The notes under the pieces are model-generated. The model did not search any database. It saw only the letters and a list, made by a program, of their open reading frames with translations, and was not told the origin of the DNA. A DNA stretch of 64,000 nucleotides from JBKBII01 sp046299415 (GTDB lineage: Bacteria; Pseudomonadota; Gammaproteobacteria; Ectothiorhodospirales; Ectothiorhodospiraceae): assembly GCA_046299415.1 (NCBI GenBank), contig JBKBII010000004.1, positions 1-64,000 on the forward strand. The letters run 5' to 3'. The position numbers and the translations under genes were made by a program. Positions 50,384-59,424 of this stretch are shown piece after piece; the first letter of the stretch is position 1, and each line of letters begins with the position of its first letter.

Positions 50384-52408
50384 ATGTGTGGTATCGCTGG
50401 CGTCTTTCACGCCGAGGCCGATCGACCGGTTGATCGCGAGACTCTGGTCGCGATGGCTGCTATTCAGTATCACCGCGGCCCCGATGGCTTTGGCGTCTTG
50501 ACGCAGGATGACCGCGGCATCGGTTTTTCCCATGCTCGGCTGTCGATCATTGATCTCGATTCGGAACGTGGTCGTCAGCCGTTTTGTATGAGCGATGGCT
50601 CGATCATGACGGCGACCAACGGCGAGTTGTACGATTACAAGCGTATCCGCACCGATCTCACGTCTCGTGGCGTCCAATTTCGTTCGAAGTCGGACTCAGA
50701 AATGGTGATGCATTTGTACCGTCGTCATGGATTGGAGGACACGTTGCCGCATCTGCGCGGCGAGTTCGCGATCGCGATTTACGATCGGGCCAAGGACCGG
50801 CTAATGCTGATCCGGGATCGCTTCGGTGTGAAGCCGCTGTACTTCACTGAGGTCAATGGCCAGTTCATTTTTGGATCGGAACTCAAAGTCCTGTTTGCTC
50901 ACCCCGATGTTCCGCGACGCTTCTCGAACAGCGGCTTGTTTCATCAATTGATGCAGACGATCGTGCCGGGAACAACGGCATTCGAGGGTATCCATCAAGT
51001 TGCGCCGGGTCAGGTCGTGATCGTCGAACGCGCCCATGGCCGACTCAGCGTCCGCGCCGAAAAATACTGGGATATGGACTTTCCGCTCGAATCCGAGCGC
51101 GATCCGGACGCGGCTGCAGACGAGACCCCGTGGATCGAAGGCGTGCGCGAGCATTTGATGGAGGCGGTCGCCCTGCGGCTCGAAGCCGACGTGCCGGTCG
51201 CCTGTTATCTCTCCGGTGGGATTGATTCATGCATCACGCTGGGCTTGTCGGCCGCGCAGCAGCAGTCGCCGGTCAAGGCGTTTACGATTGGCTTTGACTC
51301 AAAGGAGTATGACGAGTCCGCCATCGCACGCGAAATGGCCGAATCGGTGGGCGCGGATCAGGACATTCTGCGACTCGAGGCCACGCACCTCTACGATCAT
51401 TTCGTCGAAACGCTGTGGCACACCGAGCGTACGATCTACAACACACTGGGCGTGGCCAAGATGTTGATGAGCCGCCACGTTCATGAATCGGGCTACAAGG
51501 TCGTCGTTACCGGTGAAGGCTCCGACGAGTTGTTTGCGGGTTATCCGGCGTTCCGGCTCGATCTGTTCCGCCATGGTCTCGATCACATGCCGCCGGCCGA
51601 ACGAGCGAGCTGGGAGCACATGCTCGCCGAGTCGAACAAGTTGTTCCGTGGCGCGATGATCGCCGAGGACGAGGTCGATAATCCGGCGTTGACAGCGGCG
51701 ATCGGCTTTACGCCAGCCTGTTTGCAGCCATGGCTTGCCGCGGGTCAGCGCGTGCCCGCGTTGTTGCAGGCGGATCGCCGCGCGGCCTTGTCGGGCTACG
51801 ATCCCGGTGCCGCAATTGCCGAGACCTTTGATAAACAGATGCTCGAAGGGCGCCACCCGCTCGATCGTGCGCAGTACGTCTGGACTAAAACCCAGCTCGA
51901 AGGCCAGATCCTGACCTGGGGCGGTGACCGTGTCGATATGGCCAATTCGATGGAGGCGCGGCCGCCGTTTCTCGATCATCATTTGGCCGAGTTCGCGGTC
52001 AATTTGCCGCCGAGCCTGCGTATCAAGGGCCGCACCGAGAAGTATGTTCTGCGCGAGGCGATGAAGGGGCTGTTGCCAAAGGTGCTGTACGAGCGCGAGA
52101 AATTTGCCTTCATGGCGCCACCGGCTCACACCGACGCGGCGAAATGGGCGAAAGTCGAGGGCTTGGCGCGCGAATACCTGTCGCCAGACGCAATCCGAGA
52201 TGCCGGCCTGCTCGATCAGGCCGGGGTGCAGGCGATTTTCGATCTTCATCAGTCGCCCGACGCCGATTCGACGACTCAGGTCCAGCTCGATGCGGTGATC
52301 AACCATATGATCGGCGTGCAAGTATTGCACCGGCATTTTATAGCGACGGACATTCCGCGATTGGCGCGTGACAAGGCGCGTGAACTTGGTTGGCTGGCTG
52401 CGGCTTAG
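50384..52408 (+). CDS. Asparagine synthase-type glutamine amidotransferase
   Basis: A 674-residue, two-domain enzyme. The glutaminase domain begins M-C-G-I-A-G-V-F-H with the nucleophile Cys2 exposed after Met removal; R in H-A-R-L-S-I, N-G-E and S-D-S-E match glutamine-binding residues. The synthetase domain has the ATP loop Y-L-S-G-G-I-D-S and E-G-S-D-E-L-F-A-G-Y. ATG 50384 follows GGGAGG at ideal spacing, so the open frame to 50234 is spurious. It is longer than AsnB (554), like family members that amidate other acids. Its context next to a carbamoyltransferase and amide hydrolases makes a non-asparagine product plausible. 297 bp separate it from the carbamoyltransferase. Confidence 0.87.
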   Translation: MCGIAGVFHAEADRPVDRETLVAMAAIQYHRGPDGFGVLTQDDRGIGFSHARLSIIDLDSERGRQPFCMSDGSIMTATNGELYDYKRIRTDLTSRGVQFRSKSDSEMVMHLYRRHGLEDTLPHLRGEFAIAIYDRAKDRLMLIRDRFGVKPLYFTEVNGQFIFGSELKVLFAHPDVPRRFSNSGLFHQLMQTIVPGTTAFEGIHQVAPGQVVIVERAHGRLSVRAEKYWDMDFPLESERDPDAAADETPWIEGVREHLMEAVALRLEADVPVACYLSGGIDSCITLGLSAAQQQSPVKAFTIGFDSKEYDESAIAREMAESVGADQDILRLEATHLYDHFVETLWHTERTIYNTLGVAKMLMSRHVHESGYKVVVTGEGSDELFAGYPAFRLDLFRHGLDHMPPAERASWEHMLAESNKLFRGAMIAEDEVDNPALTAAIGFTPACLQPWLAAGQRVPALLQADRRAALSGYDPGAAIAETFDKQMLEGRHPLDRAQYVWTKTQLEGQILTWGGDRVDMANSMEARPPFLDHHLAEFAVNLPPSLRIKGRTEKYVLREAMKGLLPKVLYEREKFAFMAPPAHTDAAKWAKVEGLAREYLSPDAIRDAGLLDQAGVQAIFDLHQSPDADSTTQVQLDAVINHMIGVQVLHRHFIATDIPRLARDKARELGWLAAA

Positions 52409-53002
52409 CCTCGCAGCTGGCCTGGTCTGGCCCCGTGTCGTCAGAGTCGGCCCAGCATCGTGAATAGGCGCCCGGGCGTGCTTCAGGGGTGTGTTCGGTG
52501 ACCGAGTGAACTTTAGACGCGAGCATGCGCAGACGCTCGTCTGTGGATGACGGAAACGACGTGGCCTGAGGGTGTTCGATGGCGCGATCGTGAGCGATGA
52601 AGGCGGGGGAAACGCTAGGCGTTCACTGATCCGTTGTCCTGCCGCATTGTGGGTATTCAGGGGTGCGGCTTGACCGTTTCGTTCGCACCTCGGGATACTG
52701 CACCGCTGTTTCGACGTGATCCGCGAGGCACCATCACGATAAGTCGTCCTTCAAGCGTGCGTTGCGGTGGGCTGGGACATTCGCGACGGCGCAGCGGTGA
52801 GCGAAATAGTGGATTCAGTGGCCGCGCCGCCGAGCGAATGCTGGACCTCGTTGGGTCGCTCGCGGCGACCTGAATCCGGCGCGATCCTGCGCGCATTAGG
52901 TAGATTATCAACAGCCGGAACGATGGCGTCTGTGTCGTCCGGTCGGTGGGTTGTGCCGCCGGGAACTCGGCGCGGACGATCGCAAGGAGCCAGGTCTGAT
53001 TT
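52409..53002. other. Intergenic, nothing recognised
   Basis: About 590 bp between the amidotransferase and aceE. No gene recognised. I looked for a PdhR-type AATTGGT...ACCAATT operator and saw none. Confidence 0.35.
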
Positions 53003-55663
53003 ATGAATGACATTGCCAAGCAGGACATCGACCCGCAAGAAACTCAGGAATGGCTGGATGCGATGGCTGCCGTTTTGGAGGCCGATGGGCCGGAACGCGC
53101 CCACCAGCTGCTTGAGAAGCTGATCGACAAGGCTCGTCGCAGCGGCGCCTATCTGCCGTATTCGGCGAATACCGCCTATGTGAACACGATCCCGCCGCAT
53201 CTCGAGCCGGCGTATCCCGGCGACTCCGCGCTGGAACACCGCATCCGCTCGTATATTCGCTGGAACGCCATGGCCATGGTCGTCAAAGCGAACCGCATCT
53301 CGACCGAATTGGGCGGGCACATTGCCACCTTCGCCTCGGCTGCGACGCTGTACGACGTTGGCTTCAACCACTTCTGGCATGCGCCAGATCACGAGCACGG
53401 CGGTGATCTGTTGTTCGCTCAGGGGCATTCGGCACCGGGGATCTATGCTCGGGCCTTTCTCGAGGGTAGGCTCAGCGCCGAACAGCTCGATCACTTCCGG
53501 CGCGAGGTCGATGGCAAGGGATTGTCGAGCTACCCGCACCCGTGGCTGATGCCCGATTTCTGGCAGTTCCCGACCGTATCGATGGGCCTCGGGCCGTTGA
53601 TGAGCATCTATCAGGCCCGCTTCATGAAGTACCTGCAGGACCGCGGGTTGGCGAAAACCGAAAACCGCCGGGTGTGGAGCTTTGTGGGTGACGGCGAAGT
53701 CGATGAACCGGAAACGCTCGGCGCGATCACGCTGGCCTCGCGCGAGCGGCTCGACAATCTGACCTGGGTCGTCAACTGCAATCTGCAGCGACTCGACGGG
53801 CCGGTGCGCGGTAATGGCAAGATCGTGCAGGAGCTGGAGGCGATCTTCCGCGGTGCCGGCTGGAATGTCATCAAGGTGATGTGGGGTCGCTATTGGGATC
53901 CGCTGCTCGCCAAGGACACCGATGGCTTGTTGCAAAAGCGCATGATGGAAGCCGTCGACGGCGACTACCAGAACTACAAGTCGCGCGATGGCGCGTACGT
54001 CCGCGAGCACTTCTTCGGCAAGTATCCGGAGCTGAAGGCGCGCGTCGCCAACATGTCCGACGAGGATATCTGGCGCCTGAACCGCGGTGGCCACGATCCA
54101 GTCAAGGTCTACGCCGCCTACAAGGCAGCGGTCGAGCACAAGGGCCAGCCGACGGTGATTTTGGCGCATACCGTCAAGGGTTACGGCATGGGCGGTGCCG
54201 GCGAAGCACAGAACCGCACACACAGCCAGAAAAAGCTCGATGCGGACGAAATGAAGCAGTTTCGCAACCGCTTCAATATCCCGCTGACCGACGCTCAGGT
54301 GGAAGCCGCCGAGTACATCAAGCCCGCCGACGACACCCCTGAAATGCAGTACATGCACGCGCGGCGCAAGGCGCTCGGCGGGTTTCTTCCGGTGCGCAAG
54401 CCGCTGGCGGCGCCGTTGCCGATCCCCGGTCTCGACGCCTTCAAGCCACTGCTCGACGGATCGGGCGAGCGCGAGATGTCGACCACCATGGGCTTTGTCC
54501 GTTTACTGACGACGCTGGCGCGCGACAAGAAGATCGGCAAGAACGTCGTGCCGATCGTGCCGGATGAGGCGCGTACCTTCGGCATGGAGGGCATGTTCCG
54601 CCAGCTCGGAATCTACTCCTCGGTGGGGCAGCTCTATGAGCCGCAGGATCGCGAACAGGTCATGTTCTACAAGGAGGACAAGGCCGGGCAGATCCTCGAA
54701 GAGGGCATCAACGAGGCCGGAGCGATGAGTTCGTGGATTGCCGCGGCGACCTCGTACTCGACGCATGGCGTCGCGATGATCCCGTTCTACATCTACTACT
54801 CGATGTTCGGATTCCAGCGCGTTGGCGACCTGATCTGGGCGGCCGGCGACATGCAGGCGCGCGGTTTTCTCATCGGCGGAACCGCCGGGCGCACCACGCT
54901 GGCGGGCGAGGGTCTGCAGCATCAGGACGGCCACTCGCTGTCGATGGCGGCCAACGTACCCAACTGCATCTCCTACGATCCGACCTTTGCCTACGAGTTT
55001 GCCGTGATCGTGCACGCCGGCATGGAGCGCATGTACGTGCGTCAGGAGAATGTCTTCTACTACCTCACGGCGATGAACGAGAACTACGTACAGCCGGCCA
55101 TGCCCGAGGGTGTCGAAGAGGGCATCGTGCGCGGTCTGTACCGCTTTTCGGCGGGCTCGAAGAAACAGAAGAAAGTGCGTCTGCTCGGTTCCGGGACGAT
55201 CTTGCGCGAGGTCATTCAGGCCGCCGAAATCCTCGAGACCGACTACGGTGTGGCGGCCGAGGTCTGGTCTGCGACCAGCTTCAACGAACTCGCGCGCGAT
55301 GGCCGCGCGGCCGAACGCGACGCGATGCTGAACCCCGAGGCCGAGCCGCGTACGCCATGGGTGACGGCGCAGCTCGGCGGCTCGGATGCGCCGGTGATCG
55401 CCGCGACGGACTACGTCAAGTCCTACGCCGATCAAATCCGCGCCTGGGTTCCAGCGCCGTATCGCGTGCTGGGCACCGATGGCTTCGGTCGTTCCGATGC
55501 ACGTGCGGCGTTGCGTCGTCACTTCGAGGTTGACGCACCGCATATCGTCGTCGCTGCGTTGCGTTCACTGCAGGATTCTGGTCAGGTCACTGCGGCGGAC
55601 GTGAAGGCTGCGATCGTCAAGTTGGGCCTCGATACGTCGCGCCCCGATCCTCTCAGTGCTTGA
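53003..55663 (+). CDS. aceE: Pyruvate dehydrogenase E1 component (homodimeric)
   Basis: Decarboxylates pyruvate with thiamine diphosphate and acetylates the lipoyl group of E2. 886 residues, the normal AceE size. Landmarks: D-I-D-P-Q-E-T-Q-E-W near the start; Y-V-N-T-I-P; G-G-H-I-A-T-F-A-S-A; G-H-S-A-P-G-I-Y-A-R; the ThDP motif G-D-G-E (about 229) to N-C-N-L-Q-R-L-D-G-P-V-R-G-N; and T-F-G-M-E-G-M-F-R-Q. The start ATG 53003 has an AAGGAG about 14 bp upstream. The most strongly conserved gene in the window and rich in C-ending codons. Followed by aceF after 292 bp. Confidence 0.95.
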   Translation: MNDIAKQDIDPQETQEWLDAMAAVLEADGPERAHQLLEKLIDKARRSGAYLPYSANTAYVNTIPPHLEPAYPGDSALEHRIRSYIRWNAMAMVVKANRISTELGGHIATFASAATLYDVGFNHFWHAPDHEHGGDLLFAQGHSAPGIYARAFLEGRLSAEQLDHFRREVDGKGLSSYPHPWLMPDFWQFPTVSMGLGPLMSIYQARFMKYLQDRGLAKTENRRVWSFVGDGEVDEPETLGAITLASRERLDNLTWVVNCNLQRLDGPVRGNGKIVQELEAIFRGAGWNVIKVMWGRYWDPLLAKDTDGLLQKRMMEAVDGDYQNYKSRDGAYVREHFFGKYPELKARVANMSDEDIWRLNRGGHDPVKVYAAYKAAVEHKGQPTVILAHTVKGYGMGGAGEAQNRTHSQKKLDADEMKQFRNRFNIPLTDAQVEAAEYIKPADDTPEMQYMHARRKALGGFLPVRKPLAAPLPIPGLDAFKPLLDGSGEREMSTTMGFVRLLTTLARDKKIGKNVVPIVPDEARTFGMEGMFRQLGIYSSVGQLYEPQDREQVMFYKEDKAGQILEEGINEAGAMSSWIAAATSYSTHGVAMIPFYIYYSMFGFQRVGDLIWAAGDMQARGFLIGGTAGRTTLAGEGLQHQDGHSLSMAANVPNCISYDPTFAYEFAVIVHAGMERMYVRQENVFYYLTAMNENYVQPAMPEGVEEGIVRGLYRFSAGSKKQKKVRLLGSGTILREVIQAAEILETDYGVAAEVWSATSFNELARDGRAAERDAMLNPEAEPRTPWVTAQLGGSDAPVIAATDYVKSYADQIRAWVPAPYRVLGTDGFGRSDARAALRRHFEVDAPHIVVAALRSLQDSGQVTAADVKAAIVKLGLDTSRPDPLSA

Positions 55664-55955
55664 TGTTGGTAGCCCGATATTTGCGCTCGAGGGCGAACGC
55701 TCGAGGCACGGGCGTCGGGATTGTCTCCGGAGCGGCTACCGCGTGCGGTGGTCCGGCGGCTCAGTCGCTGCGCTGCGGCTTCGACCCGGAGGCAATTCGC
55801 ACCGTGCCTGCGCTGACGGTGCCCTGGTACTCTGGAGTTGGCCTGGTCCACCGTGAGTCTTGATCAGTTTCAGTAGATGAATCGAGCGGAGATCGGCCCG
55901 ATTGACGCTGAAGTCAGGTGCCGCGCGCTGTGCGGCCTTAGCGAGGTTGGAAAGC

Positions 55956-57344
55956 ATGAGTGAAGTCGTCACTGTCCGCGTTCCCGACATCGGGGATTTC
56001 ACAGACGTCGAGATCATCGAGGTTTTGGTCAAGGTCGGTGATCGTCTCGCGCCTGAAGATCCGATGATCACGCTCGAATCGGACAAAGCTTCGATCGAAA
56101 TTCCTGCACCTCGGACGGGTACGGTGAAGGGGCTCAAGGTCAAGGTCGGTGATCGTGTGTCTGAGGGCGATGCGATTCTTGAGCTCGAACCCGAGGCTGG
56201 CGACGGGGCCCGCGATGCGGACCCGGGGCGCGATAGCGTCGCCCCGGCACGTTCTGACTCGACAAGCCCAGCCACAAGCCCAGCTCCAGCGGCGACTGAA
56301 GGCCGCGCTGCGGCCGCGCAGGATGAGGTGAACCCCGTGAGCGGTCGCGGCGATTCACAGCGCGCACACGATGGCGCGACAAAGGATTCAGCGCCGGCTC
56401 AGAGGGCGGCATCGACCGCTCCGATCAAGGATGAAAAGCGCTTTCGCGGCGCACATGCCAGTCCGTCGGTGCGCAAGCTCGCGCGTGAACTGGGCGTCGA
56501 TCTCGGGCGTGTCGCAGGATCCGGACGCAAAAACAGAATTCTGAAAGACGATGTGCAGGGGTTCGTCAAGCGCGCCCTGGCTCAGGGCGGCGTAGCAGGC
56601 ACGGGGCTGGGTGTCGAGCCGATGCCAGAAATCGATTATTCCCAGTTTGGCCCGGTGGAGTCTCAGCCGCTGACCAAGATCAACAAGCTCACGGGCAAGT
56701 TTCTTCACCGTAACTGGGTCACGATTCCGCACGTCACGCAGTTCGACGAAGCCGATATCACCGAGCTAGAAGCGTTCCGCAAATCGCTCAAGGACGAGTA
56801 CGAACAACAGGGCGTGAAGTTGACGTTCTTGCCGTTCTTGATGAAGGCGCTGGTCTCCGCATTGAAAAAGCACCCGCGCTTCAACGCCTCGCTCGACGCA
56901 ACGAGTGAAAACCTGATCATCAAGCGTTATTTCAATATCGGCGTCGCCGTCGACACGCCAGATGGCCTCGTCGTGCCGGTGGTTCGCGACGTCGATCGCA
57001 AAAGCCTCGTTGATCTCGCCGCTGAGCTGATGGATCTGTCCAAGCGGGCGCGTGACAAGAAACTTAAACCCGCCGATATGCAGGGGGGATCGATTACGAT
57101 CTCCAGTCTCGGGGGGATCGGCGGTACGCAGTTCACTCCGATCGTCAATGCGCCCGAAGTCGCCATTCTGGGTGTCTCACGTTCGGCGATGAAGCCGGTC
57201 TGGAACGGCAAGGACTTCGAGCCGCGTCTGATTTTGCCGCTGGCGTTGTCGTACGACCACCGCGTCATCGATGGCGCCGGCGGCGCGCGGTTCATCACCA
57301 CGCTATCGGGTCTTCTCTCCGACATGCGTCGGATGCTGCTGTAG
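55956..57344 (+). CDS. aceF: Dihydrolipoamide acetyltransferase (pyruvate dehydrogenase E2)
   Basis: The E2 core transfers acetyl groups to CoA. From ATG 55956 (GAGG upstream): one lipoyl domain (1-80) with the lipoylated K44 in E-S-D-K-A-S-I-E-I-P. A long Ala/Pro/Asp/Ser linker follows (about 85-165), then the peripheral subunit-binding domain (H-A-S-P-S-V-R-K-L-A-R-E-L-G) and the catalytic domain ending S-Y-D-H-R-V-I-D-G-A. Only one lipoyl domain is present, whereas E. coli has three. The third component (lpd) is not adjacent. 462 residues. Confidence 0.94.
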   Translation: MSEVVTVRVPDIGDFTDVEIIEVLVKVGDRLAPEDPMITLESDKASIEIPAPRTGTVKGLKVKVGDRVSEGDAILELEPEAGDGARDADPGRDSVAPARSDSTSPATSPAPAATEGRAAAAQDEVNPVSGRGDSQRAHDGATKDSAPAQRAASTAPIKDEKRFRGAHASPSVRKLARELGVDLGRVAGSGRKNRILKDDVQGFVKRALAQGGVAGTGLGVEPMPEIDYSQFGPVESQPLTKINKLTGKFLHRNWVTIPHVTQFDEADITELEAFRKSLKDEYEQQGVKLTFLPFLMKALVSALKKHPRFNASLDATSENLIIKRYFNIGVAVDTPDGLVVPVVRDVDRKSLVDLAAELMDLSKRARDKKLKPADMQGGSITISSLGGIGGTQFTPIVNAPEVAILGVSRSAMKPVWNGKDFEPRLILPLALSYDHRVIDGAGGARFITTLSGLLSDMRRMLL

Positions 57345-57795
57345 CACGGGTGTCTGACGTTGGGTGAGGTTCGGCGGGTATCAGCGAAGCCGGGGTGACA
57401 TCGGCGCGAGGCGGAGATCGATGCAAAGCCCACTGCGTCCGTGCGCGTGGTGTGGTCTCCCGGTGCGAGGGGATCGCCGTAAGCCTGACGATCGGGGCGA
57501 CGAATGAAAGACTCGAGCGCCCCGCATGGCGTCGCGATCCCGCTGAGTTGCGGAGTATCGATCAAGCGCTGATCGGAACCATTTTCTGACTCTCCAAGGC
57601 CGACCGCTTGTGTGGCGATTTTTGCTTGGGCCGGCGCCATGGTGGCGGCTTGGTCGCACAGTGCGTGATCCGCGGCAGTTGCTCGATCAAAAGGCAAAAC
57701 CAAGTCACGCCGAGTGTGTCCGTTCGTCTGGCTGGATTAAGCCGCCGGACCAAGACTGGGGCGTCGATTCTCGCAGGCTTCATGAGGCAGCCGAT
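57345..57795. other. Intergenic, nothing recognised
   Basis: About 450 bp after aceF. A plus-strand frame open from 57610 leads into the CBS-domain gene but its first 62 codons are not family-like. No terminator with a T-run was seen. Confidence 0.35.
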
Positions 57796-59121
57796 ATGGA
57801 TGGTGTGTTGTGGCTGGTCGTGCTTGTGGTAGCGGGTGCGTTTTTGTCGTTTTCCGAAATCGCGTTTGCCGCAGCGCGGCGCACGCGGCTCGACTCGCAG
57901 GCGAGGGAGGGCAATTGGCGCGCCCGTCTCGCGCTGCAACTGCGCGAACAGCCGGGGCGTTTTTTCACGGTGATCTTGATCGGCGTCAACGTTTTGGGTG
58001 TTCTCGGCGGCATGCTTGCGGAGGCGGTGTTGGCGCCGTGGTTCTTCGCTTTGATGGGGGGCTCGGAATCGATTCCGCTGCCGGGCGGGTTCGAACTTCA
58101 GGCTACGGTCACGGCTTCAGTGATGGCGTTCGTGCTGGTCACCGTCGCGTTCGTGTTGTTTTCTGACCTGATTCCCAAGCGGATTGCGCTGGCGGCGCCT
58201 GAAGTCGTTGCGTCCCGCACGGCATGGCCGATGCAGATGCTTATCAGCCTGTTGCGACCCATTGCCTGGGCGTTTGATGCTTTCGCGACACTGATCATTC
58301 AGCGCGTTGGGATCAAGCTGTCGCAGCAGGAGGTCGTCACCGCCGACGAAATTCTTGCGATGACGGCTGCAGCCGCGAAGTCTGGCGAGGTCCTGGTCGA
58401 GGAACAAACGCTGATTTCCAAGGTGTTCGCTCTCGATCAGCGTAGCGTGACCTCGTCGATGACCGGACGGGAGGAAATCATCTGGCTCGATCGTCAGGCG
58501 ACTCCGGAGCGCCTCGCCGAGGTCGTGCGCCAGAATCCGAGGCGGCGCTTCCCCGTTTGTGATGGGCAGCTCGATCGGCCTGTGGGCTATGTCGACACGC
58601 ACGATCTGTTTTCGCGCTTGCTTGGCGGCGAGCCCGTTGCGCTGACACCGGATACGATTCAGCGGGATCTCCTTGTCTTTCCGGACACGCTGACGTTGCT
58701 CGAAGCGCTGGAGGCTTTTCAGGTCAAGGGGCAGGATTTTGCCCTGATCATCAACGAGTATTCGATAGTAGTGGGGTTGATGACGTTGCAGGACGTCATG
58801 GATACCGTCATGGCCGCCGGCAACTGGGCACTGGAGGAGCGAATGATCGTCGCGCGCGACGATCATTCATGGTTGATCGATGGCCTGACCCCGGTCGACG
58901 AAGTGTGCTCGGTGCTCGGAATCGAGCGGTTCGAACAGGACGAGAACTTTGAGACGCTGGCGGGATTTTTGACTTGGCGGCTGCGCAAAATCCCGCGTCG
59001 CGCGGATACCGTCGAATACGCGGGCTACCGGTTCGAGGTCGTGGCGGTTGATCATTTTCGGATCACGCAGGTTTTGGCGAGTCGCATCGATCCGACAGCC
59101 CCCACAGACGACCAGCTCTGA
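57796..59121 (+). CDS. CNNM (DUF21)-CBS-CorC_HlyC membrane protein
   Basis: 441 residues from ATG 57796 (GAGGC upstream). The N-terminal DUF21 transmembrane domain (S-E-I-A-F-A-A-A-R-R-T-R-L-D, F-F-T-V-I-L-I-G-V-N-V-L, F-S-D-L-I-P-K-R-I-A-L) is followed by paired CBS domains (about 205-335; I-I-W-L-D-R-Q-A-T-P, F-P-V-C-D-G, D-L-L-V-F-P-D-T-L) and a C-terminal CorC/HlyC transporter-associated domain (D-G-L-T-P-V-D-E-V, F-E-T-L-A-G-F-L). Proteins like YtfL/CorB have been linked to divalent-cation (Mg2+) export or polyamine tolerance. Often annotated hemolysin-like for historical reasons; no toxin role is implied. Confidence 0.88.
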   Translation: MDGVLWLVVLVVAGAFLSFSEIAFAAARRTRLDSQAREGNWRARLALQLREQPGRFFTVILIGVNVLGVLGGMLAEAVLAPWFFALMGGSESIPLPGGFELQATVTASVMAFVLVTVAFVLFSDLIPKRIALAAPEVVASRTAWPMQMLISLLRPIAWAFDAFATLIIQRVGIKLSQQEVVTADEILAMTAAAAKSGEVLVEEQTLISKVFALDQRSVTSSMTGREEIIWLDRQATPERLAEVVRQNPRRRFPVCDGQLDRPVGYVDTHDLFSRLLGGEPVALTPDTIQRDLLVFPDTLTLLEALEAFQVKGQDFALIINEYSIVVGLMTLQDVMDTVMAAGNWALEERMIVARDDHSWLIDGLTPVDEVCSVLGIERFEQDENFETLAGFLTWRLRKIPRRADTVEYAGYRFEVVAVDHFRITQVLASRIDPTAPTDDQL

Positions 59122-59192
59122 GAGACGGTCGGCGCCGGCCGTTCGGTCAGGTCATCGGTGCATCGATATTTAGGCGTCGATGACGCCCGGAT

Positions 59193-59204
59193 TGACAATT
59201 GTCA
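59193..59204. promoter_or_regulatory. 12-bp perfect palindrome, possible operator
   Basis: TGACAATTGTCA is a perfect palindrome in the gap after the CBS-domain gene. It overlaps TTGACA (59192-59197), a perfect -35 hexamer, but no good -10 follows at 16-18 bp. No + strand gene starts soon after it. Confidence 0.3.
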
Positions 59205-59424
59205 GTTGGGCTGGCCTGCAACCTTTGGCGCGTGAAAGGTTCGGATTTGACGCGGACTGATTCCGCCCCCCCGAGACGCGACGAGGATACGCAGCCGACT
59301 CGTCGCCGGGCAAAACTACCCATCGATGATGCGCAGGCCGACCTCACAAGGCGAGTCGTATTGCCGCGCGAGCGTCTTGTGAAGGACGCGCGGGCGCGAA
59401 ACATCGTCGCGCGGCGTTGTTGAG

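Noticed and set aside
51299..52336. 345-codon minus-strand frame opposite the amidotransferase
   Set aside because: Antisense shadow; no domain or ribosome site.
52751..55543. Two long minus-strand frames (535 and 346 codons) opposite aceE
   Set aside because: Antisense to a textbook pyruvate dehydrogenase E1 gene; a by-product of codon bias.
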